A stretch of 30,784 nt of DNA from positions 59,718,906 through 59,749,689 of the forward strand of contig CM044502.1 of the NCBI GenBank assembly GCA_024364805.1, in the 5' to 3' direction. A program made the translations under genes and the position numbers. The stretch is from Euprymna scolopes. Its lineage: Eukaryota > Mollusca > Cephalopoda > Sepiida > Sepiolidae. Numbering within the stretch: position 1 is the stretch's first letter; the number at the start of each line of letters is the position of its first letter. Shown piece after piece: positions 1 through 11,065 of the stretch. The notes below the pieces were generated by a model. It did no database searches. It was given only the letters and a program-made list of their open reading frames with translations, and had not been told where the DNA came from.

Positions 1-505
1 TTCATTCAATTGTAAGGGTAAAGTACAGAATAGGTACAAACAACCCTGTCTTCCCAATGGTAAGAATTACTTTTTAAATAATAACGTTATTATGGGTGGC
101 TTGGGTGCAACAGCTTGAATCGCAACCGATTATCCACATATCTCCACCCAAGCCTACTCTGAATCTGCTACCCCCACACACAATAAAACCTAATATAATT
201 TACCCTTCAAAACTGAAATATTGTCATTACCTGCCTTCCCCCCTATTATCCCCTACCCAAAACCCCTCCTTCTTCTTTCACCTTTTTTTTTCTCGTATTC
301 CTTCAAAAAAGAATTCTTCCTTATACTAGCCAACCATTTCTGTAAGGTCTGACGAGGCTGTTGGATCGTAAACACAGTCCAACATCCGGAAAATACGTAA
401 CCAAACAGATAAAACGGTAATAAAAAAAATAAAACACATATTTGCTCTGCAATAGTAGTGAGCGCGCGCTCTCTTCAGGTTTTTACTAATTATCAGTTTT
501 ACCAA
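1..505. other. AT-rich sequence, no gene seen
   Basis: No supportable gene lies here. Roughly 225-300 is pyrimidine-rich, with C and T runs on the plus strand. The short open frames are of low complexity and match no family I recognise. The stretch runs directly into a (TA)n tract. Confidence 0.5.
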
Positions 506-524
506 ATATATATATATATATATA

Positions 525-605
<81 letters not shown>
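506..605. repeat. (TA)n microsatellite
   Basis: An almost uninterrupted TA dinucleotide tract of about 100 bp, broken once near 524 by a short AAC interruption. It abuts the Helitron-family fragment that begins at about 604. Apparent tyrosine-isoleucine open frames across it are artefacts of the repeat. Confidence 0.97.
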
Positions 606-609
<4 letters not shown>

Positions 610-835
610 TTTCTACAGAGAGGTGTCACTTTTTTCGCCGCTATTTTAGAAAGCCATCCGCTCTTTTCTATTGACTAGCCTTCACCACTTCCGGCTGGTG
701 ATAGGCGCTACAGCAAAGACGTCATTTTTTTCGCGTTCTTTACCTCTGTCGAGATAAGGGTTCGAGTCTGCCTGCCTACTACCACATTTTATTTATTTAT
801 TTATTTTGCTAAACACACAACTCCAAACACCAGGA
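604..835 (+). mobile_element. Helitron-family dispersed repeat fragment
   Basis: This segment is homologous to the reverse complement of roughly 10280-10480. Shared landmarks, in the same order, are a TTTTCTACAG stretch, a CACTTTTTTCGCCG-like stretch, a GGTTCGAGTCT core at 759-769, and CTACTACCAC followed by TTTGCT-AACA. The copy inside 10234-10636 is attached to a clear Helitron 3' end, so this is probably a fragment of the same non-autonomous Helitron that lost its terminus. The GGTTCGAGTCT core resembles a polymerase III box B, so a tRNA-derived SINE inside the Helitron is an alternative. I see no convincing box A. Boundaries are approximate. Confidence 0.6.
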
Positions 836-1789
836 TTATGTCAGATACCCAAACTAGTGATGTATAAAGAAACCGACGCATATTTACATAACTATTCGAT
901 TAAGTTGCAGGCGAAATGAATTAGCATATTCACGTTTTGAATATTCTAGTAAAGGGAATACAGAAAAATACGTTTATGTTTTATATTTGACTTCACACCT
1001 GTTTGGACTGTTATTTAGTTCGGATATAGGAAGTTTTCTCATTAATAATGTATTTAGTTTATCTAGTAAAAGCATCGTCCATTTATGTTTCGAAACAAAC
1101 TATACCCAGTTGTTTGAAATATCGATTTCAAAACTTTTGAGCCTTTCTGTTATTTTACACCTATCCCTGTAGACTGCTATCACTATTTTAAAATATCCTT
1201 GAGAAAACCATGTTGTTTACAGGATCTCGTCTCTTTTGTTACTGATGTTTTTGATCAAAAAAGGTATTTTTATATTTCTTCGTGTACATCATGTTAACGA
1301 GTTTTTTTTTTCTCTCTCATATTTTATATGTATTTTCCTATTATTTCAACTCTTTATTAAAGATCGATTTTCATAGCTCACTTTATTTTTAAACGTCTCC
1401 TTTATCCATTTAAATCCACCTCTCTCATTATCAAAGCATCGTTGTAAGTATTACATATATTAGTAGTAAAAAAAGTTGTCGTTAAGGTTAAGCCATTTAT
1501 GATGAAAATATTGAGAGATTAAAAAGATAATTAAACTCTAACTATAAAGAAGATTCAAAGGAGATACTTTTGCTATTTTGAAAAAGTGTAAAAAAAAAAC
1601 TAAACAAGATAAAGTTTTCAGAAAACCAAACGAAAGAAGAAATGGAGTCGCCATTAGCACCAGACATAGCACCAAGATGATAAATGTAGATAAGCTATAG
1701 ATAACTTCATACCAACTTTAATAATACGTCATTGGAGAAAGGGATGCATGCGTACAAATTTACTGGTACTATCACACTTCTCACACGGA
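836..1789. other. AT-rich sequence, no gene seen
   Basis: No coding potential or recognisable repeat. It holds a T run near 1300-1312 and scattered AATAAA-like strings expected from base composition. A 61-codon open frame at 987-1172 has no recognisable motif. Confidence 0.45.
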
Positions 1790-1948
1790 GTATGTGTTCA
1801 AGTCCAACGTTAACAAATCTCTAATGAACCGCCCTCTTAAGTAAACACTTCATCAAATCTCCACACTAACGTAATGTACTTGCAATAACCCTTATCCCTG
1901 AGTGGCTTCCGGGCATGGATAAGTGGTGATCACTGTGTAAAAAAAAAG
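1790..1948 (+). mobile_element. 5'-truncated LINE, 3' end (copy A1)
   Basis: This is the last part of a non-LTR retrotransposon open frame plus its 3' UTR. The frame reads VFKSNVNKSLMNRPLK and then a TAA at 1842-1844. About 100 bp of UTR follow, ending CACTGTGT and then an A run. The same sequence occurs on the minus strand at 22988-23130, where the upstream peptide is longer and shows the LWNSVP...FKSNVNKFL pattern found at the C-terminus of many LINE reverse transcriptase proteins. Heavy 5' truncation is the normal outcome of target-primed reverse transcription. The clade is probably CR1/L2/Jockey-like, but I cannot fix it from this piece. Confidence 0.7.
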
Positions 1949-2439
1949 TATACTTTAGAAAGTTTATGTTTATTCCACAAAGAAATCTCCCAATTGAAAA
2001 TTATGTATCACAAGTTCAGTTTGTTTTATTGTGATTACATGTTAATTTTTATATTTTCAATTTGACATAACTGGTGCTACCAGATAAGGCTGTTTGAAGA
2101 TATTGCCTTCCTGAGAAGAAATGCCTTTAAATATGATATATATTTATTGGTATATTTTCTTCTTTTTGCAAAACTCTTTTATGTTCCCTTCTTTTTCCCC
2201 TTTCCCATTTCCCCTTCCTCTTTCTATCTCCCTCACTTTTTTTTGACTGGTTTCCATCTTAAAACATTTGTACTGTAACCCTTTTCCCTCTCTCATTACA
2301 AACATATGTTCAACAGGCAGGGAACACAAACGATAAAATCCACTATAAATCAACCGAACCAAACATTACAAACTAGGGATTGAAAATACAAAGAGCTTGA
2401 AGAATAAAAACATACAAAATACCCGAATGCAACATGAAT
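1949..2439. other. AT-rich sequence with a polypyrimidine tract
   Basis: No gene seen. About 2150-2245 is a long pyrimidine tract on the plus strand made of C/T runs. The 72-codon minus-strand open frame across it (2144-2362) is low-complexity lysine/glutamate/glycine and is not credible as a gene. Confidence 0.5.
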
Positions 2440-2512
2440 ACTATTTGCTAAATAACTGGAGCCGGCATTAAATAACCCGAAAAGGGGTTGATATGCCGTA
2501 AAAAAACGAAAC
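2440..2512 (+). repeat. Retroposon 3' end (family B, copy 1)
   Basis: The segment at 2472-2505 contains AACCCGAAAAGGGGTT, able to form a hairpin, then GATATGCCGTAAAA and an A-rich tail. The same hairpin-plus-tail signature recurs at 23791-23822 on the same strand. A short conserved hairpin just before a simple tail is typical of LINE or SINE 3' ends. Only the last ~35 bp is shared, so the upstream boundary is uncertain. Confidence 0.5.
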
Positions 2513-2595
2513 GTTATGTGACATAAAGGTAGTAATAAATATAAACTTTTAAGGAATATAATTTACCTATAGTGGTGCAGCGTTTACTTACATAA

Positions 2596-2624
2596 TACAC
2601 ACACACACTCACACACACACACAT
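2596..2624. repeat. (CA)n microsatellite
   Basis: A short AC dinucleotide tract interrupted once by ACTC. Confidence 0.9.
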
Positions 2625-2632
2625 AGGCTTGA

Positions 2633-2740
2633 AAAATATATTTAAGTGTATTTTACGCTCCCCTCCAGCTAGTATATATATATATATATATATATATATA
2701 CTAGCTGGAGGGGAGCGTAAAATACACTTAAATATATTTT
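2633..2740. repeat. Perfect 108-bp palindrome with (TA)14 centre
   Basis: The arms 2633-2672 and 2701-2740 are exact reverse complements over 40 bp and are joined by 28 bp of TA repeat that is itself self-complementary. Each arm ends at the centre in CTAG, and each has TCCAGCTAG reading into the TA tract. Identity stops abruptly at both outer edges. The TCCAGCTAGTAT motif is also found at 16277-16288. It could be two facing ends of a Helitron-like element, a template-switch product, or an assembly or polymerase foldback artefact. Confidence 0.97.
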
Positions 2741-3058
2741 AATCTGTCCGATATTCGTACATATTATTAAAGAGTCGTGATTTTAAAAGTAAAAAAAAAA
2801 GTATTTGGGCGCCATCAGCTAGAATCGAAACTGAAAGCAAAATTCCTGCATTAAAAGCTGGTGACCTTACAACTGTATCGACGTAAATAGCCTATTAACT
2901 GATTAAAAATGTAAAAATAAAAATAAACTTAGATGAATGTACAAAATGTATTACGATTTTTCAATTTCGATCAATTTTTGAACCCTTAAAATTATTTTAA
3001 CCGGCTAACCCATAAAAACTGCCCGTAAAAATCCAATTCAAACGTATAGTCCTTTATA

Positions 3059-3106
<48 letters not shown>

Positions 3107-5073
3107 TACTCAATAAAGCTATTTTACGACCGGAAAACGCTGAGCGACCTGCTAGTTTGTTTATAGATTTCCATAATCCTATGTTTCGTTGTATACTGCG
3201 TTTATAATAGCTTAGTAGTTATTATTACAACACACGAAATCATTAAAAGATCATAGTCGAAAATGTACTTTAAAGCTAGTTGCCTTAGTCTTATTAGACC
3301 ACGGCCAGCGAGATATACGAGGCCTGTTAACTGAAAAGTGCGAACATGCAATGTAGGTAAGATTTATCCAACTGTCATTGTTGTTATAATATGAAAGTAT
3401 TTTTAAAACGAGCAATAAAACGTGAAAAAAAGAAAAGAATGGAACTCAATTTGATTAATAATGAAACTGAACTTTATTCAATATTAAATATAACTATTAT
3501 GTACGTAAAATTATGTAATTTTAAAGCAATATACAATCTAATACTGATAAAACTGAATTATGAATGTAAGGGAACAAACAATTAAAGAAACATAAAACAC
3601 AAACAATTCTTGAACTTCGGGACAATTGTTACATATTGGTTTTTCATTATTATTGTTTCTTGTTGTTATTAATAGTGAGAGTCTTAGAGTCTTAGAGAAA
3701 GAGAGAGATGTTGTTGAGAGAGGGATGTTGTCTTAAGAGAGATTGTTCGTGTTATAAAGATTCATATATAATAAAATGTTCGTTACTTAGATGCGTAATA
3801 GAAGCTCTTTGAGTGAGGAGATAGTGTTGAGACATTGGGTAGACTGTCTTAGTGTAGATATGAGATGTCGAGTTCACATTGTCGATATGAGATGACGAGA
3901 CGTGTATGTAAAGACATTTTAAGACACATGATATACAAGACATATAATAACAATTTTCACTTTACCTCTTGGTAGAATCACAACACAAAGACGACGATTA
4001 TAAAAACACATGATGGGTTTATTTCTTCTCACGACCGGTCGTGGTTTTCTGAGTCAAGAATTCAAAGTTTCACATTCTAAGTTTCAAAAGTGACCGTCTC
4101 GCTTCTACACGTTCGAATGTCCATGTCTGGACTGTCGTCTGTCGTCCTCACACTCTGTCTGAGTTTCTCCCAGTTCTCCTTGCTTAACTTTAAAGTTTTC
4201 TAACTATATCTAGAACTTCCTATTTTCCATGACGTCATACACATGTTAAAGCATGTGTCTTCTTTCATGTGTTGTGGACATGTGTGTCCAAAAGTTTTTC
4301 CTTTGTTTACAAAAGGAATTTTAACCTATATTCCCAGTAACCTATTTTTCCAATATGTTAAAACCATGTTTATTAAATTATACTGTATAGTTGCATTCCT
4401 CAATTGAATTTTTCATAACAGACTTGTCAACGCACATTCTTTTCTTGAAACTATTTTATTTCTAAGCTAAACAATGGTTTGTTTTACATTCCATTTTCTA
4501 ATTCTCTCTTGTAATATATTTCTAAACCTAATTTACGAGGTTCGAATTCGTCTATTCTATTTCATTTTCATTTTAACTAAATCTCTCTATTCTTATACTT
4601 ACATGAAAAGGGGACACCCCTTATCATGTAACACAAGATCACAACTCAGTATCTGCTCTGGTGCTACATTTCACCTTTTTTGTCCTCTGCCGGTGGAGGA
4701 GAAATCCTTCATGACTGCGACATTTTTTCCTATCCAGAGTGACCTCTTATTGGGGAGCTGGATTTTACCTACAATATTATATGTTGTAATATTTAAATGA
4801 CTATTACTTTTAATAGAAGAAATTATATTTAAAATTTTGTTTTTCTCTTCTATGCCCATATGTAACGTATTTTCATTAATTACATGGTTAGGAATCTTAT
4901 ACAATACTGCAGTCTTAATTTTCACATCAGTGCATAATACATGAATACGGAAATGAAGTTTATGTAACTACTAAAAGACAATCGTACAATAACGTGAACA
5001 TTGGTTTAAAAGTATGAAAATATAGGAAACATCTACGATATTAAATCAGGGTGGTGGTGAAATCGGGAGGGGA
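2741..5073. other. AT-rich sequence, no gene seen
   Basis: No supportable gene. Local features are a (TA)n tract at about 3066-3102, a GA/GTT-rich patch at about 3675-3740, a short direct repeat of GATATGAGATG near 3855 and 3884, and a 14-bp palindrome CACGACCGGTCGTG at 4030-4043. The open frames at 4474-4800 (+) and 4671-4925 (-) overlap in opposite directions and show no family motif. Confidence 0.45.
3066..3102. repeat. (TA)n microsatellite
   Basis: A TA dinucleotide tract of about 37 bp inside otherwise anonymous AT-rich DNA. Confidence 0.95.
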
Positions 5074-5074
5074 A

Positions 5075-5116
<42 letters not shown>

Positions 5117-5420
5117 TCACTCACTAGGAGTTGGCTTACAAGCCATTGTTAGTGATCGCTTACTGGCAGTAACATGTGCAGATGATTGCACGTTTTCGCA
5201 ACAGTCGTTAGCCATTGATTTCTCGTTGGCATCAACCATTGGTGTTTCCTGAGGTTAGGGTGACAAAATGCCTCCCAAGATACCAAATTTGAACTGCACA
5301 CTTCCAGTAAAGATCTGGTAAGTAATCTCCCACATCGGAATTTCTATCCTCCCTGAACTTTTCACAACTAATTAGTGTAGCGCCAGTCGTTGCCATCTAC
5401 AGGTTCTTTTGGCACTTTAC
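5074..5420 (-). mobile_element. Retroposon-like repeat with (AAT)n tail
   Basis: A trinucleotide tract, (ATT)n on the plus strand at 5074-5117, joins about 300 bp of less AT-rich, non-coding-looking sequence. Read on the minus strand, this is a unique body ending in an (AAT)n tail, the layout seen for LINE or SINE 3' ends such as 27945-28628 in this window. No diagnostic peptide was recognised, so the family is unknown and the 5' boundary near 5420 is only where composition returns to background. Confidence 0.4.
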
Positions 5421-6289
5421 GGGGAACGTGTTCCCTGCCTAAACAGGGTTAATTTAACGGCTGCTCCCTGATATTCTCTTCCACTTTCTTGGTATATATC
5501 TCATGCAATTTTTGTAATCGACCCTGTATTTATTTTATGTTTATGATTTTTTTATATTTCTTTAATCAAATTTGATTACTAATTGTATTTCGTGCTTGTT
5601 CTTATTTTATTTTCATTTTATTTTCATTTATTTTTATTATCATATTTCCCACACTAAATATGTTTATATTTTGTTGCATTTCTTTTTTCTACAAATTTAA
5701 ATAATGATTTTGGCTTTTTTTGCCTAAAATTTTATGTACTCTTCATTTTTCGGTTCATATAAAAACTTTAATGTAAACTGGTTAGTTAATGAATTTTTAA
5801 GATGTCTCCGGAGAGAATAGATAATTTATTATTTCATTTACTATTTTAGTCATGCAAATCATTTACAGATAAATGTTAAAAAACAAACAAAAACTTTAAG
5901 TTTTAAATATATTTCAAATAAATATATTACGCCAGGTCTAAAACATTGAATTCATCGATCGTTTTAGTTTTAAAAAAAATACAACAAAACAAAAAAAAAC
6001 ATCGTTAAAATGCTCCTAACTTTAAAATATTTGGAAATACTCAATGAAAAAGTTGTGTTTATTATTAAAAGAACGGAGTGAAAAATATTCTCATATAAAA
6101 ATTGTTTATTTTGCAGTTTAATAAAATAAATAAAATGAAATATTCGACTTTCCTCGATAGAAATAACACTTTTTAAAAAAGTCCACTTACTCTTATATTT
6201 TGTTAGATTAAAATTATCCCAATGTGCAATTATAATAATTGCGATTATATAATTATCAAAACGGAGAATTGTTTATTTTTTCTCTTTAG
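5421..6289. other. AT-rich sequence, no gene seen
   Basis: Strongly T-rich between about 5520 and 5800 and A-rich between about 5870 and 6000. The last ~20 bases form the pyrimidine tract TTTATTTTTTCTCTTTAG, which would serve as the splice acceptor of the candidate exon that follows. Confidence 0.45.
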
Positions 6290-6422
6290 TAGAAGAAAAA
6301 AGACACGTTTAGACTATCTTCATGAAATTACCACAATCATTTTCCAAGACAACGAAAATACTTTTTGGCCCCGTAGTGGAATACAAGAAACTTACGGAAC
6401 CCTTTACCTAAACGTTGATCTG
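6290..6422 (+). CDS. Candidate internal exon, tyrosine phosphatase-like
   Basis: A 133-bp stop-free segment lies between a good acceptor (pyrimidine tract ending TTTAG at 6289) and a modest donor (CTG/GTAATG, GT at 6423). The first base completes a codon, then 44 codons follow. The peptide includes EITTIIFQDNENTFWP and ETYGTLYLNVDL. This resembles the part of protein tyrosine phosphatase domains where a TIVML-type strand is followed by a YWP motif, a short G/ET stretch and YG-x-x-x-V. It is more protein-like than any other open frame in the window. No neighbouring exon, and no HCSAGVGRTG catalytic motif, could be found here, so it may be an isolated exon between long introns, an exon of an inactive D2-type domain, or chance. 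Confidence 0.35.
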
Positions 6423-6811
6423 GTAATGAGGTCACGCTTTCATGTTCACCGGCCTCCTCTCTCGGTAGCCGTGATTAGACTCAAACAGTCGGGATTGACA
6501 GATAATATAACTTTAACTGAAAGGTTGCGCTGCGTAAACATAATTGAACTTCTGTAAATAAAAAAGCCGGTAATTTTGGGCTATGGTATATAATTCAAAA
6601 TTGGTAAGCAGGTTTATTTGTGAAGGTCAGTTCTCCTGGATTTACTGTGAGAAATATTTATGGAATAGAAACCTAATGTATAATTTAGGGGAAATACCCA
6701 TCAATACCTAGGCTTGTTACTTTGCGGAAGAGATTAGTTTTGCAATGGTCGGTTATATTCTTGTAATTTTTATAATGACTGGAAATTACTGCGGAAAATT
6801 AGACATTGCAT

Positions 6812-6858
<47 letters not shown>

Positions 6859-7371
6859 TAACATCTAAAACATCTATACTTTTTGTCACTTATCTCTACC
6901 ATTAAATTGTGGTGTAAATTTGAGAGGGAAAGACGACATCATTGCAGGCGGAGTGGGCATAGGGGAAATGCTGGATGCCAATCTATGATCTATCTTACGT
7001 TCACAACAATCTTGCCATAAAACACCGTTACAAATTCTCGGGGGAGACAGAGACAGATTAATGCATAAATAGAGAGACGTTAAAAATGAGACAATTACTC
7101 AGACGATTGTTTCATTCAATACCGTCATTTTTTGTCGTTAATATCTAGCCTTAACCTTTTCGCATTCTGATAAAAATGAGAATGGCTCAGGCAAAAGGCA
7201 GCAAAACTGTCCGCCCCGTAAATAGGGGTGTTTATGTAGGGAATAGACTTCGTCCTTAGGTATTGCTTTAATTTTAAACTATGACAATTTATTAAATATT
7301 GACGTTGATAAGTAATGTTAACTTTAACTCATATTTACATCTTGATATAATAAAAAAGCAACATGAAAAAT
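6423..7371. other. AT-rich sequence, no gene seen
   Basis: Open reading continues past the candidate donor to a stop at 6555-6557, but that extension has no recognisable motif. A (TA)n tract lies at about 6811-6856. No other structure was found. Confidence 0.45.
6811..6856. repeat. (TA)n microsatellite
   Basis: A TA tract of about 46 bp with one TG interruption near 6825. Confidence 0.95.
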
Positions 7372-8232
7372 ATAATTGTTGCGAAGAAATATTACTAAAT
7401 ACGGATATTTGAAGAATGCGAAATATGAATAGTGTAAGAAATGTTTTAAACAGTTGCCGGATCCATACTCGTTCAAAAGAAACGCTCATCGAATATTTCA
7501 TCATTCTTTAAGAAGCTTTCGAAATAAGCAATTAAGATGAAAAAGCGTACTCCAAAAATGATTTCCGTTTTTGTAAGAAATGTTGAGATCAAAACTGACA
7601 TAAAATAAATATAAACTATATAAAAAAAATACGTACTATGTGCTCTTCCAGGTTTCAGATGTTTGGCGATGATAGTAAATTTGATTTTAAGCGTTAAATA
7701 TTCTTCGAGCTTATCGGTCAATTACCAGGTTACTAGATTCTGTATAGCAAGAAAAATGTAAATAAAATCCAAAATAAAACGAAAAATAATAACGCATATT
7801 GTTTGAAAACACACAGAGTAAACATTGGTTTAAATAGAAATCAAGAAAAAATCTCATATGAATAATTATTATACAATTCGAAGTACAAACTAAATAGGGG
7901 AGTAAATTTACTGTATCCCATGATTATTGTCATGAAATATGTGTTTCTTTACGATTATTATAGATCATAATATATCAGGTAACAACGAAAGAACAATGAA
8001 GTAGATGTAGTAAGAGATAGAGGAAAGAAAAGAAAAAGTATTTCACAGAAACGTAATTACTTTCGGGAGACTGAGTTCAGTACATCTACAAACCAATACT
8101 TGTTTATTTACAACTAAATGATGTTCAAATGAAATTTTATCATACAATATTCACAAATAATTCAGTAATACAGGTATTAATTTTTGTAAATGTAAATATC
8201 CGTATTTAGTAATATTTCTTCGCAACAATTAT
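7372..8232. repeat. 39-bp perfect inverted repeat flanking ~783 bp
   Basis: The sequence at 7372-7410 is repeated as an exact reverse complement at 8194-8232. It begins ATAATTGTTGCGAAG and ends TACGGATATTT. Identity ends sharply on the inner side and becomes imperfect on the outer side. A perfect match of this length is not expected by chance even in AT-rich DNA. The arrangement suits terminal inverted repeats of an 861-bp non-autonomous DNA transposon, but I see no clear target-site duplication and no transposase. The minus-strand open frames inside (7292-7504, 7473-7721) match nothing I know. Confidence 0.8.
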
Positions 8233-10233
8233 TTCAATATTTGAATGACTTAATTAAAAAAAAGACAGTAAGTTTTTTTATCATTTTTGAAAGAATGTGT
8301 ATTTCACAAATAAGGAATAAAAACTATCAGAGAAACCTTTTTAAAACATCTAAAAAATAATTATATAGAACTCCATTACATTCGCATATAATGAAGGACA
8401 CATTTTGCCAGACCTTGATTTCATTTTGTTTATTACCGTCGCTAGGAAAAAATAATGATTTTCTTTCAATCAGAAAATATAAGCTTTTGCGGCAACGAAA
8501 TAGGTAAACAGGAGCGGCACGAAATCTTGGTTGCAAAATAAAAAATACCGTGCATTGAGAAGGTAGAATGATTTCATGAATGTGATTGTCTTGATTACCT
8601 AAACACGATTTTTGCTTCGTTTTCTTTTGCGCCGAATGTGAGTAACACAAATCATACAGCTCACGTAGATATTCTTCGCAAAATATTTTGCTTAGGAAAA
8701 CAGAAAAAAACGAGGTAAATACGTAAGCGCGTGACTCGAGGAAAATTCATCTGGACAATAATATATTACTATTTAGAAGAAAGCCGTGGTAACGAAGACG
8801 ACGATTAGAGATTGATTACTTGTTAAAACCGTACAAAGTTGGGGGGGGGGAGTTCAGGATCATTTACAAGCAAGATAATAAACAATGTATTTGACGACTA
8901 AAATAACATTTTTATAATACAATTTGAAATTCAGGAAAAATGTATTTTCTATTTATACGTTCGCTTCAGTTTTATAATCCTAATTCTTACAATATAGAAA
9001 AATGATTATTTGGAAAAATTAATATAATTAGTAACTTCGACTGCGACCACATAAAACAGACGTAACTTTTCAACAAATATCCTAATAGACTGGCAGAGAA
9101 TAGCAGTGATTAGCCTTATAATGACAGATTATTGAGTGCTAACACCTTGTAGAACCTTATTGTTTATACATTTTAAAACGGCTATATAAAGATGTATGGA
9201 GTGCTGGGAATCTGGTGCGATTTCTTGCAACTGAGATTCAAGAGAAACCCCATTGGTTATTCTCAGATAACAACTATTAATATAACAATACATACATAGA
9301 TATATTATACCAATTATGTATGAGACAAAGCCATATGTAGGTATGCATAGATTTATTTGATGATGTAAAAAAGAAAACCAATAATTAGAGAGATATATTT
9401 CTTTTACTTAGGTATAGTGAAGCAGCATGCTTTTCGTCAGATTATGGGCTGCGGGGCTGAGTGTGCAAACGGTTCAATGCAACAAGTAAGAATGAAAATG
9501 TTGGGAATATTAAAGTATTTGGTGTACAGAGTAGTGATGGAATAACGGGTTTGCAGGGTATCGAGGAATATTAAACTCATTTAGGTGAATTTAAACTAAG
9601 TGTAAATTTGTGAGTAATTAGGAGCTATAACGAATACAGAGTACGAAAAACTGAGGGATAATATAATCTAATCTATTATAATATAATAAAGATTAGGGGG
9701 AACATGGTTAAGACTTCAAAATAAGCCATTAAGGGAAAGCGCTGCATAAAGGGAAACATTACATATTCAGTGAGCAAGGGGATTAGAGGACTACAGGTGG
9801 CTACAGATTATAAAACGTGTGATAAAAACTAAGGCGGTTGTTCACTAGATTAAGATGAAATAAAAGTAAATGAAATAGTATAGTACATAAATACAGTGAA
9901 AAATTTATAGAATTTAAATTTCAAAATGGCGTAACGGAAACATAATTTACGGTATTAACAGGTTTTCTTCCAATTTTTGGATTTCAATCGTGTCAAAACG
10001 CACGTTATTTCCTTTTAACAGATTGATTGTTGCTATTTCTTCTGATGAGTTAAAGGCGTAATAGATTCATAGATTAATGTAATAATTTAGTGATTGATTT
10101 TGAGCTGCGAAACAGATACTGTCAAGTATTCTAAATGCCAACAGAATTAAAGGAATAAACTATAAGAAGGTGGAGATCATGAACTTTGGAATATAGTATT
10201 TCATCATTTAATCACTATATATATATATGTATA
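8233..10233. other. AT-rich sequence, no gene seen
   Basis: No supportable gene. There is a run of nine G residues at about 8842-8850 and a short (TA)n stretch at about 10216-10228 beside the Helitron end that follows. The 107-codon minus-strand open frame at 8327-8650 shows no domain I recognise. Confidence 0.45.
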
Positions 10234-10636
10234 CTAGCATTTCAGCCCGGCGTTGCCCGGGTGTTTGTATGTCTATGTTGAGCAAAAAAGAAAAAGTGGT
10301 AGTAGAAAGGCAGGCTCGAACCCATACCGCAAAGGAGGAAAAGAACGGGGTAGAACCTAAGTTTTATGCTGTTACGACCACCGCCAAACTTTTAAGATAA
10401 GGCTAAAGAATCTGAAGGAGAGGATAACTTTAAAAAATATCGGCGAAAAAGTGCCCCCCACTGTAGAAAAGCGCCTAGTTGAAGAAGAAGATATTTATGT
10501 TTTTAGCCAATTTTTCGATATTTGTCGTATGAAAGGTCGAACCTTAAAACGATACTGATCTTGGTAAAATCCATCGCCTCTATTGAAAGTTTAAGGCAGA
10601 CATGCAAACAGACATACATACATACATTTATATATT
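10234..10636 (-). mobile_element. Non-autonomous Helitron, minus strand
   Basis: On the minus strand the element ends with a GC-rich hairpin (10246-10261, CCCGG/CCGGG stem), 8 nt, then CTAG (10234-10237) followed by T. This is the Helitron 3' signature: hairpin, short spacer, CTRR, insertion before T. Near 10600-10636 the minus strand reads TATATAAATGTATGTATG, like the 5' end of the plus-strand Helitron at 11331. Both also share a CGACAAATATCGAA(G/A)AATTGG stretch (here about 10516-10537). The interior contains the repeat shared with 604-835, including a box B-like GGTTCGAGCC on the minus strand near 10311-10323. No Rep/helicase coding is present at ~400 bp, so it would depend on an autonomous partner. 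The exact 5' terminus is not clean. Confidence 0.75.
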
Positions 10637-10679
10637 GGTAACTAAAAATGTTCGACCCAAACTGATGAAAAAAAGATTG

Positions 10680-11062
10680 CCCTATCTCTGAATACCCTTT
10701 ATCTAAAATTTCAAATATTTAGACGAGAAATTTTCTGAGTAATTTGGAAGAGACCACAGAGGTCAATTTTTTTTTACTTTGAACCCTGTTATGACCCCTT
10801 AAAATTTATTGTGTTGGGCGAAAATCAAGTTATTAAATTAGACCAGGTCCAAGGAACTTATATCTAAAATTTCAAGTGCGTAGACCCAAAATTGTCATAG
10901 GAGTTTGGTAGAATTCTCAAAGATCAAATCGTTGAACTTTGACCCCGTAATCGCTAAATTTCTGGCTAAAAACCGATCACATCGAGTTTCCCAAATCTCA
11001 GTAACGTGTAAATCAAATTTCGAGTCTATAGACTAAAAATTGACAGGTTTATTGCGTAGGGA
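10680..11062. repeat. Three degenerate ~150-bp tandem repeats
   Basis: Three consecutive segments starting near 10684, 10848 and 10991 share an order of motifs: a CT(C/G)(A/T)GAAT-like start, TCTAAAATTTCAA or close variants, a TAGAC(C/G)-AAAATT core, and a TTTGG(A/T)AGA or TAGGGAATT end. The first two also share CTTTGAACCC/CTTTGACCCC. Divergence is high, so this is an old tandem array or an internally repeated piece of a larger element, possibly linked to the flanking Helitrons. Confidence 0.5.
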
Positions 11063-11065
11063 ATT

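Noticed and set aside
30-330. 77-codon open frame at 96-329
   Set aside because: Proline/serine-rich because of a pyrimidine tract; no domain, and no transcript evidence possible here.
458-649. Open frame rich in Tyr-Ile repeats
   Set aside because: It is a translation of the (TA)n tract; the same applies to open frames across 19865-20231 and 26987-27240.
3103-3157. Another Helitron 3' end at CTAG (GACCTGCTAGTT)
   Set aside because: There is no GC-rich hairpin at the required spacing upstream of CTAG.
3620-4460. Possible solo LTR: TATA-like strings, AATAAA and a more balanced stretch
   Set aside because: No second copy, no clear TG...CA ends with a target duplication, and no adjacent primer-binding or coding sequence. 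Too weak to call.
4474-4925. Overlapping 108- and 84-codon open frames on opposite strands
   Set aside because: No recognised motif, no splice context and no compositional support. They could be decayed transposon sequence, but I cannot name a family.
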